Shown: one piece after another, positions 1-7,488 of the stretch
How the letters are laid out: each line of letters begins with the position of its first letter
Numbering within the stretch: the stretch's first letter is position 1
Origin: Gammaproteobacteria bacterium
Lineage (GTDB): Bacteria; Pseudomonadota; Gammaproteobacteria; Ga0077554; Ga007554
Reading direction: 5' to 3'
NCBI GenBank assembly: GCA_040183005.1
Contig: JAMPIW010000007.1
Coordinates: 434,001 to 498,000 of the forward strand
Length of the DNA stretch: 64,000 nucleotides
Position numbers and translations under genes: made by a program
Notes under the pieces: generated by a model
Seen by the model: only the letters and a program-made list of their open reading frames with translations
Told to the model about the DNA's origin: nothing
Databases searched by the model: none

Positions 1-1650
1 GATTCGGTCTGGTATTGGAGTAATGTTGAAAGGTGAAAATTTTACTCTATCATTTTGATTTCCACCAAGGAGGCAAACATGATTTTCATCAATGCTGGAA
101 TAGACAAACCCGACATGCTGTCCACGAGCATGCTTTCCAGGAGTAGTGACAACTGCAATCGCCCCATATACAGGTTTAGCAATTTTGATAAATAGTGGAT
201 TTGGCACAAATGGAATATCGTCGTATTTTTGTTCTTTTGACTCCTTCTTGCCGTGCAGTTGCCTGAACCCATCAGCCCGCACCTTGGCTGCCGACCAATC
301 CACAAACCCTGTCTCTTTTGGGTTTTGAATAGGATAACCCGCTTTCATCAAGCACCAATTTGTAAATGCAGCGCACCACGCATTTTTCGTGCCCACCAAG
401 CTTTTAAGGCCGCCCTTTATTTCCTGGTGGTAGTTGATGTCCTTCTCAATTTCTGCTTCTGATTCGCCTTTCAACCTTTTCGCTTCGGCTATCGCATATT
501 TCATCCAAGGCGCAACACCATCTTCGGGTATGATGAGTGCGAGTGGCTCGCCCGCGCCTTCTTTAGATCGTGCCGCAGCAGTCTGGTTTTCAGCCGTCGG
601 AAAACGTTTTGGTTTGGGGGTATTTTTTGTTTGTGGTGTAGAGGCTGAAGCTGCCGCTTTTGGTGCAGCCTTCTTAGCTGAGGTCGCCGCAATAAATGCC
701 GGAGCGGGTTGGTTAATGCCAAGCACCTGACTAGGAAGTATCATGTCCTTTATAAGCCGATTGTCCTTTTTAATTTGCTCGACACTTAATTTGAAACGCT
801 TTGCAATTTTACCCAGCGTGTCACCGGGTTGTACAGTGTATTGAAGCGGCTGCTTCTTCGTGATGGGCGTGTCCGGTGCCTTAACGGGTGCCGTCGTTCC
901 GAAGAATTCTGCGACCTTGGTCAATAGATTCCAGTGCTGCCCTTTGTCGACTGGTAGTTCGCCAACCTTCCTCAAGTCACCATCGATTGTTTTGTGATGA
1001 ATCTCCGCTGTGCCTGTGCCATGCACTATAGGCGGGAACTGGCCGACGGCGTTGGATTTGAGCGTGGTTTCTTTGCCATCCACTCGCACGATGATTTCTT
1101 CATCGGCCAGCGGCCTTGATCCATCGGTAGCTTGGATATGACTCACGTTGACCCAGACTTCCTTGCGGGTGTCGGCATTGGCGTGATAGCCCTCCAGCTT
1201 TTCAATGCTATCCATGAGCGCGTTGAGTTGAGCATCGTTGAGGTCTTTGATCTTAGTGTCTTTTTCTATGCCGGACATCTTGCTGAGATTTTTGATGTAG
1301 CTGTCGGTGTCATTGCCGTCGTGCTTGGGCGCATAGACTTTGATGGTTTCACTCAGTGTTTTTTCTTTGTATTTACGAAGCAAAGACGCCTTGAGTTCGG
1401 CGCGGCCAGTCTCGTAATTGGGAAAGATGAAGAAGTGGTGATCACTGTTGGCTGTCTTGGCAAAGCCGATGTAGCCCTTGGTACTCTTTGGACACGGTAT
1501 ACCATTGGCGATGGGCGAAACAAGATTGCCTGCGTTGCAAATGCGCCATTGCAGCGATCCGCCCGTGCGAATGAGGTGACGACCATCGTCCGCGATGAAC
1601 TCGGCGGCTTTGATGTTGGGGTGGTAAGTGGCTTTAACGAAGCGCATCAT
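1..1650 (-). CDS. Probable T6SS peptidoglycan-hydrolase effector (P5-like + LysM + TIGR02594 amidase-like), 3' end outside window
   Basis: 550 codons are open from an ATG at 1650 to the window edge, so the C-terminus is missing. Residues about 30-130 resemble the phage P5-type hydrolase fold: a CNAGN motif, then FPNYETGRAEL, then a 'YAPKHDGNDTDSYI' stretch. A LysM repeat follows at about 269-312 (YTVQPGDTLGKIAKRF), then an Ala/Pro/Lys-rich linker. From about 380 a TIGR02594-type cysteine amidase/peptidase domain begins, with WCAAF (Cys near 425) and GQHVGF (His near 510) as the likely catalytic pair. The gene starts 20 bp after the vgrG stop. Such placement is typical of effectors loaded on VgrG. 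Cell-wall cleavage in rival cells is inferred, not shown. No immunity gene is visible because it would lie beyond the left edge. Confidence 0.72.
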   Translation of the reverse strand, partial: MMRFVKATYHPNIKAAEFIADDGRHLIRTGGSLQWRICNAGNLVSPIANGIPCPKSTKGYIGFAKTANSDHHFFIFPNYETGRAELKASLLRKYKEKTLSETIKVYAPKHDGNDTDSYIKNLSKMSGIEKDTKIKDLNDAQLNALMDSIEKLEGYHANADTRKEVWVNVSHIQATDGSRPLADEEIIVRVDGKETTLKSNAVGQFPPIVHGTGTAEIHHKTIDGDLRKVGELPVDKGQHWNLLTKVAEFFGTTAPVKAPDTPITKKQPLQYTVQPGDTLGKIAKRFKLSVEQIKKDNRLIKDMILPSQVLGINQPAPAFIAATSAKKAAPKAAASASTPQTKNTPKPKRFPTAENQTAAARSKEGAGEPLALIIPEDGVAPWMKYAIAEAKRLKGESEAEIEKDINYHQEIKGGLKSLVGTKNAWCAAFTNWCLMKAGYPIQNPKETGFVDWSAAKVRADGFRQLHGKKESKEQKYDDIPFVPNPLFIKIAKPVYGAIAVVTTPGKHARGQHVGFVYSSIDENHVCLLGGNQNDRVKFSPFNITPIPDRI

Positions 1651-1670
1651 GTTGAGTGTCTCGTTCAGTA

Positions 1671-3990
1671 TCAGGAGGCATTTGCCTTGTTGAGGAGTTC
1701 TGCCACGGCCGACTCAGACAGGAATTCAGTGCGGTGGTGCGATGTTGCGCCCAACACTTCCTTGAAGTAGCGGTTGGCGATGACGTGCGATGCGGCGTGG
1801 GCGTCGTCGGAATTTTCTGTCGAGGCACTTTGCAATGTTTCCTCTTCGCCGGAATCTTCATCCACACTAGGCATGGCTGATATTGGCTCGTGTGCGCTCG
1901 AAGGGCCGGGAACCAATTGCGCACCTTTGGGATCGCCCAAGCGTAGCGTGAGCGATTGGGTGCGCGGAGTTGTCACGCGCGGCAAGCGGCCATCTTCTGC
2001 AACAGTACCTTGAGCCACGGCTTTTCCATCACGATCCACAATTGAAAATGGATGACCGGCCCAGCCTGATAATCCTAGCATTTCATCGGCACCGAGCGCG
2101 GCAAAACGCAAGCTGTGTGGTTCCTCGGTTGGTTTTAGGTAAAGCTCGGAAGGCACTGGCAAACTCACCCCCGCCACACTCCCGCCAGCAGGCCCCGCCA
2201 ACTCCCTCATACTCGCCTTAAACGCCATCGCCCCCGGCCCGTGGATCTCGATATTCCCGCCCGCCAGCTTGATATACGCCCCGCCCGCGGTCAAGAGCAC
2301 GTGCTTGCTGGCCGCAATAGTGATGCTCTTGGTGATGCTCGCGACGGTGATGGTCTTGTCGGCGGTGAGTTTGGTTTGGTCCGACTGGCTCTGGCAGGTG
2401 ATCTTGCCGCTGGCGGCGTGGAGTTTGATGCCGGTTTCCTGGTTGGGTTTGTTGTTGTTGCCGGCCTTGCCGTAGGTGAACAGGCTGATGCCGTCTTTGA
2501 CCAGGTGGCAGCTGCCGCCCTGGGCGGCGAGGTTGATGTCGTGCCCGGCGGTCAGGCTGCTGGTGTGGCCTGCGGTGAGGATGGCATTGGCGGGGGTGCC
2601 GGCGGCGATGCCCGCTGTGCTTGAGAGTTGCAGGTGCGGTTCGCTATACGCGGTGACGGGGTTGTCCGTCGCGGCCGTGCTTTTCACCACGTCAATGCTG
2701 TGCTGCATCTGCGCAATCGCAGGGAGTTTTTCCGCGGCGGGTTCGTCCTTGAGTTTGGCGTTATGCTTTTGCGCGGTGGAGGCCAGGGCGGTTTGCAGTT
2801 GGTGGCCGTGTTCGATCTGTGCCTGGGCTTCCCGTGAGTCCAGTTGCGTGCCGCTGGCGTTGCGCCGCGCGTCGGTGGTCATCAGCAGGCCTGCTCCGGC
2901 TCTGAGGGCGGCGCTGTGCCGGGTTTTGAGTTCGGCGCCGAAGCCCGCCGGGGCGAGGCGCTGGTTGTCGGTCTGGTGGCGCAGGTGGCCGAGGTTGAGT
3001 TCTGCGGTGCCGTGGTGCGGCTGGGCATGGTGCTGGAGCACGGTGCGGCTCTGGCCGGGGCTGTCGTCGAACACCAGTTGGCTGTAGGCGCCGTTGCCCG
3101 CCTGGCTGGCGGCTAGGGCCTGGCTCTTGATGCCGGACAGGGCGGCGGGGTGGGCGTGGCCCTCCTTCTCGCCGGGAAACCACGCCGGGGCGTTGCCGGT
3201 GGCGCTGCCCGTGCCGTGGCTGACCTGGTTGTTCTGCGCGTCGTCCTGGCCGCGGCCGTTGTAGAGGCCGCCGACGACCACGGGGCGGTCGATGTCGCCT
3301 TCTGCAAAAGTGATGAGCACCTCTTGGCCGACGCGGGGCAGGGCATGGCTGCCCCAATTGGCCCCGGCGATCGGTGCCAGCGGGGTGGCGACCCGCACCC
3401 AGGTACCGGCGCGGTCATCGGCGGGGGCGCCGGTGTGGCCGTCGGGGTTGGGATGCGCCAGGCGGCTGTGGCTATTGGCGCCGCGCTGCCAGTGAAACTG
3501 CACCTTGACGCGGTGGTCGCGGTCGGTGTGGACCGGGCCGCCGCTGCCGACGACGATGGCGCTCTGCTGGCCGGGGGCGCGGGGCTTGGGGTGCAGGGCG
3601 CGGCCGTGATTGTCGGCAGCCGGGCTGCGGTAGGGGATGTGGCTGCGGATCGCGTCGATGCAGTTGCGGTACAGGGGACGGGCGCCGGGTGCGTCATCCC
3701 CGTCCGGCCCGTTCGTCACCACCGTGCCCAGCGCCCGTTCGACCTGGGCGTGCAGATCGGCGTTGAGGTTGTTATGGGCGCGGTGGATCACGCGCAGCAC
3801 GACGAAGGTGTTGTCTGTGTCCGCCGTTGTCCCGGTACTCCCCAAGGGGGCGGTAGCACCGGCCAACGACATCAGATCGTACCCGGCATGGCCGTGCAGC
3901 GTAAACGTGGTGCCGGGCGCCAGGGTGCGCACGGTACCCGCGCCGGTGAAGATCTTGTTGCGCACCTCCAAGGCCTGGAGCAGATGATTG
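1671..3990 (-). pseudogene. vgrG: vgrG (tssI), 3' part separated by IS66
   Basis: This is the C-terminal 773 codons of a VgrG spike protein, cut from its 5' part by an IS66 element. It holds the gp5-type OB-fold (RVKVQFHWQRG, then WGSHALPRVGQEVLITF and VVVGGLYNGRG). A DUF2345 beta-rich tail with TGIKLHAASGKI and ISL-type repeats follows. The last 150 or so residues, from RELAGPAGG to the stop, are an extra acidic extension not part of the core needle. With the insert and one copy of its 8-bp duplication removed, both parts join in frame into a 1102-residue protein. A reading frame enters from the IS, but it has no native start or signal, so normal VgrG is not expected. Confidence 0.9.
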
Positions 3991-4065
3991 GTAAGCGTCC
4001 AGCCGTCCCACCTGTTTTTATAGTTACCCTTGCGCCACCCTGTGGTTTTCACAGGAGAGCGGCAC

Positions 4066-4382
4066 ATGAATATGAAATCGTTGGAGGCAAGTCGCCACTA
4101 CTGGCAGCAGCACGTCGCGGCCTGGCGGTGTAGTGGCCTGAAGCAGATTGATTATTGCAGGCAGCATGGACTGGTGCCGAAGCAGCTTCGCTACCGGATC
4201 GCCAAAGACCGTCGAAACGACGTTTGCGTGAGCGGCACGGATGCGGTCACGCTGGTGCCCGTGCAGATCGAGGAGGTCAACGGTGCTGGGTTGGTGTTGC
4301 AGAACGCGGGGGGTGGCAGCTCACGCTGCCGTCCGGTGTTTCGGCAAGCTGGCTGGCAACCTTGCTGCGGGGCTTGTCATGA
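4066..4382 (+). pseudogene. tnpA: IS66 TnpA, frame interrupted at a G6 run
   Basis: The ATG at 4066 has a good ribosome site (AGGAG, 9 bases upstream). The first 80 or so codons read as an IS66 TnpA helix-turn-helix protein (SRHYWQQHVAAWRCSGL, YCRQHGLVPKQLRYR). At the six-G run near 4306-4311 the frame must slip by -1 to reach the conserved tail GWQLTLPSGVSASWLATLL. That tail stops at 4382, overlapping the tnpB ATG by ATGA. Without slippage the frame runs on to 4515 with unrelated residues. Either this is a lost base, or slippage on the G run makes the real product. IS66 TnpA is needed for transposition together with TnpB and TnpC. Confidence 0.75.
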
Positions 4383-4720
4383 TTGCGCAGCCGCATACGA
4401 TCTGGGTGGCGGTCGCGCCGATGGACATGCGGGTGGGCATCGATGGTCTGTCGCTGCGGGTGCAGCAGGCGCTGGGCAAGGCCCCCTGCGATGGCTCGGC
4501 CTATGTGTTTCGTAACCGTCGCGGTGATCGGCTCAAGGTGTTGCTGTGGGATGGCAATGGCGTGTGGTTGTGCCAGCGCCGGTTGCATCGGGGGCGCTTC
4601 GTCTGGCCGCAGGCGGACAGTCCGGTCTGGTCATTGGAACTTGCCCAATGGCAGTGGCTGATTGCTGGTGTCGACTGGCAGCGGATGTCGGCCCAACCGG
4701 CGGCCGACTGGCGTTTGTGA
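4379..4720 (+). CDS. tnpB: IS66 accessory protein TnpB (Orf2)
   Basis: A 113-residue protein starts at an ATG that overlaps the end of tnpA (ATGA), so translation is probably coupled. It has the family pattern: VAVAPMDMRVGIDGL near the N-terminus, AYVFRNRRGDRLKVLLWDGNG in the middle and a RGRFVWP motif. TnpB is required for IS66 transposition, though its biochemical role is not settled. Length and motifs fit an intact family member. Confidence 0.93.
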   Translation: MIAQPHTIWVAVAPMDMRVGIDGLSLRVQQALGKAPCDGSAYVFRNRRGDRLKVLLWDGNGVWLCQRRLHRGRFVWPQADSPVWSLELAQWQWLIAGVDWQRMSAQPAADWRL

Positions 4721-4802
4721 CGATTGAAGCCGCCATGAAAAATGGTGAATAAAAACCTGTATTTATGCGGCTTTCTGCGGTGTTTCATGGTATAATTTTG
4801 TC

Positions 4803-6380
4803 ATGAAAAACGTTGCCGAAGCAGCCCTGCAAGACGCTCCTGCCGCTCTCAAAAACTGGGCTGTGCTGGCGATGCAGCAGCTCGACGAAAAGAGTAACAA
4901 AGTACAACAGTTAAGCGATCAACTGTCACTGCGCGACCAGCAGCTCAAACACGCCGACCTCAAAATCCAGGCCCTGACCTTCGAACTCGCCTACTACAAG
5001 CGCATTCGCTTTGCCAACAAGAGCGAACAATTCTCCTTGGAGCAGCGCGAGTTGTTCGAGGAAAGCTGGAATACCGACACCAGTGCGCTGGAAGCCGAAG
5101 TGGAACAGCTGGCATCTACCCAGCAACCCAAGCGCGAACGCGCCGGTCGCCAGCCGTTGCCGAATCATCTCCCGCGCATCGAGCATCGCCACGAACCTGA
5201 GGGTTGCACCTGCGGCCAGTGCGGCAAGGATCTGGTCAAGATCGGCGAAGACATCAGCGAGCAACTGGATGTCGAGCCCGCCCGCTTCTTCGTGCATCGC
5301 CACATTCGTCCGCAGTATGCTTGCCGTGCTTGTGAGACCGTCAGTGCGGCGCCGATTCCGCCGGCGGTCATCGACGGCGGCATGGCGGCGCCGGGCTTGC
5401 TCACCTGGGTGATGGTCAGCAAATTCATGGATCACCTGCCTCTCTACCGGCTGGAGCAGATCGCGGCCCGCAGTGGGGTTACCCTGTCACGCTCCACCTT
5501 GGCCGAATGGGTAGGTCGCATTGGCGTGGCACTCCAGCCGCTGGCCGACCGGCTGGCCGAGAGACTCCGCCAGCGCACCGTCTTGCACGCCGACGAGACC
5601 CCGGTGCAGCAACTCGACCCCGGACGGGGAAAAACGCTACGCGCCTTCCTCTGGGCCTACCGAAGTTGCGATCTCGAACAGGGAGACCCCCTCGTCCTCT
5701 TCGACTACCAGGCCGACCGGCGCGGCAAACATGCCAGGAACTTCCTGCAAGGCTGGAAGGGTGCCCTTATGGTCGATGATTATGCCGGCTACAAAGGCCT
5801 GTTCGCCCACGCCGTGGTGGAACTGGCGTGCCTGGCCCATGCGCGGCGGAAATTCTACGATCTGCATGCCGCCCATCAGAGCCCGATTGCGGCCGAGGCA
5901 TTGAAGCGCATTGCCGGACTCTACGCCATCGAAGATCAGGGCAAGACCCTGGGCATCGAAGATCGTCATGCATTACGCCAGCAACACGCCAAGCCGAAGC
6001 TGGACGAATTCCATGCCTGGCTCCAGCGCACACGGCTCACCACCGCCACGGGTAGCGGCACCGCCAAGGCCATCGACTACAGCCTCAAACGCTGGGATGC
6101 AATCAAGCGCTACCTCGGGGATGGCCGTTACCCCATCGACAACAACCCGGTGGAAAACACCATCCGTCCTATTGCGCTTGGTAAAAAGAATTGGCTGTTC
6201 ACCGGCAGTGAACGCGCGGGCCGCCGCGCCGCCGCCATCCAGAGCCTGTTCGCAACGGCGAAACTTAACGGCATCGAGCCGGCTGCCTGGCTGAAGGATA
6301 CGCTGGAGAAACTGCCGACCTGGCCTAACAGCCGCATTGATGATCTGCTGCCATTGCGGTCTGTACAGACATCAGGCTGA
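4803..6380 (+). CDS. tnpC: IS66 transposase TnpC
   Basis: The 525-residue DDE transposase appears intact. A coiled-coil N-terminus (about 20-75) leads to a zinc-binding segment at about 137-180 (CTCGQCGKDL and CRACE). The catalytic core has HADETP, LMVDDYAGY and NNPVENTIRP, matching the D, D and E positions of IS66. The ATG at 4803 sits just after a TATAAT-like stretch with no clear ribosome site, so the start is likely but not certain. The stop lies 30 bp inside the right inverted repeat. The element could still be mobile if the tnpA slip is tolerated. Confidence 0.95.
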   Translation: MKNVAEAALQDAPAALKNWAVLAMQQLDEKSNKVQQLSDQLSLRDQQLKHADLKIQALTFELAYYKRIRFANKSEQFSLEQRELFEESWNTDTSALEAEVEQLASTQQPKRERAGRQPLPNHLPRIEHRHEPEGCTCGQCGKDLVKIGEDISEQLDVEPARFFVHRHIRPQYACRACETVSAAPIPPAVIDGGMAAPGLLTWVMVSKFMDHLPLYRLEQIAARSGVTLSRSTLAEWVGRIGVALQPLADRLAERLRQRTVLHADETPVQQLDPGRGKTLRAFLWAYRSCDLEQGDPLVLFDYQADRRGKHARNFLQGWKGALMVDDYAGYKGLFAHAVVELACLAHARRKFYDLHAAHQSPIAAEALKRIAGLYAIEDQGKTLGIEDRHALRQQHAKPKLDEFHAWLQRTRLTTATGSGTAKAIDYSLKRWDAIKRYLGDGRYPIDNNPVENTIRPIALGKKNWLFTGSERAGRRAAAIQSLFATAKLNGIEPAAWLKDTLEKLPTWPNSRIDDLLPLRSVQTSG

Positions 6381-6410
6381 GTTGTATAGATGGGGCGGCT
6401 GGACGCTTAC

Positions 6411-7407
6411 GATGATTGGCGCGGCGCTCGCCCTGTTCGCGGGTGGGATAGGGGTAAAGGCCCGGCGCGTCCCGGCTCACCAGGCTCAGGCCGTCGCCGC
6501 CATTTTCCGCGCTGCCGTGGGCCACCACCGGGCGGGTGTCGAGGCCGCGGTAGTCCCAGCCGCTAAGGGCCACGGTGTTGGTCTGTAAACGCCGCTCGCC
6601 GCGCCAGCGGTCCATGCTGTCGCGCTTCATCGTCGCGCCGGGCTGGGTGAAGTCGATGTCGGCCTGGGGATTGGGCGTAAACGCGCCGTTGTGGTCGGCG
6701 ATCACCAGGGTGTGGCGGCCACGTGTGGGGCTCACAGCATCCCCCTCATGTTCGTAAAAATAGAACAGGCCCTCTTCATTCATCAGCCGTTCGACGAAGG
6801 CCAGGTCGGTCTCCTGGTATTGGGTGGTGAGCGAGCGCGTGAGGTAGAGGCCGGGGTCGGCGATGTCGAGCCGCCAGGCCGGGGCGAGCGCGCCTTGTCC
6901 TTCGTAATCCCGGAAGACGGATTCGAGGATTTCGAAGACGTTCATGTCCTGATAGGTCGTGGAATCACGGCTTGCCCCCAGAAACACCGTCCAGGGCTCG
7001 ACGACTAGGCGATAGCGGGCCAGGCCGCCATTGGCGCCGACCACCTCGGCCCGCGTGACGTGGCCGTGAAAGGGGCGCCGCTCGCCCGCGCCCGTCAATG
7101 TCCCCGTCAACGGCAGCGCGGCAGCAAGCAGCGTCGACCCCGCGGCCGTGGCCGTCAGCAGCTCCAGCAGCACCGGCTGGCCGGTCAGGGCCTTGAGTTC
7201 CAGGTGCGCGTCAGTGGACAGCGCCATGATCTCGAATTTGTAGCCCTGGCTCAGGCCCTCACGGCCGGTAACGCACTCCACCAGCAGCGTGTCCGCACCG
7301 AGCGGAGTGGTCAATTTGAGCAGGCGGCTGGCCTGGCTCCACGGGTTCAAAAGGGCCGACAGCGCGTCCGTGACTGTCTGTAAAGGTGTTGAAATGTCGA
7401 TGGTCAT
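6411..7407 (-). pseudogene. vgrG: vgrG (tssI), 5' part separated by IS66
   Basis: The first 332 codons are native VgrG. They hold the gp27-like hub domain with HGHVTRAEVVGANGGLARYRL, DMNVFEILESVFRDYEG and YQETDLAFVERLMNEEGLFYF, all standard VgrG signatures. Translation then runs 28 codons into the IS66 element and stops, giving a truncated hub without the spike. The gene lies 81 bp after clpV in the same direction, so it was the penultimate gene of the minus arm. VgrG caps the Hcp tube and punctures the target cell; without it this cluster cannot fire unless another vgrG exists elsewhere. Confidence 0.93.
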
Positions 7408-7488
7408 AAGACGCCTGTGTGCTTGTGTTTTTTTGTCGTTGTAAGGGTGCGCCCCAATACTTCACGAGGAAGCGGGGAGGGCGCGCCG

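Larger units (their letters stand above)
3991..6410 (+). mobile_element. IS66-family insertion sequence, complete, in vgrG
   Basis: The element is 2420 bp. Its ends start GTAAGCGTCCAGCCG (3991) and end with the near-exact inverted copy at 6410; the first 15 bases match perfectly, and GTAA ends are typical of IS66. The 8-bp sequence GATGATTG occurs at 3983-3990 and again at 6411-6418, a perfect target duplication of the size IS66 makes. It carries the three usual genes tnpA, tnpB and tnpC, all on the plus strand and opposite to vgrG. The clean duplication indicates a fairly recent insertion. Confidence 0.96.

Noticed and set aside
3150-4133. Long plus-strand open frame of 327 codons opposite vgrG
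   Set aside because: Ala/Gly/Val-rich antisense shadow of the GC-rich vgrG frame; no domain signature, and it runs across the IS66 boundary.
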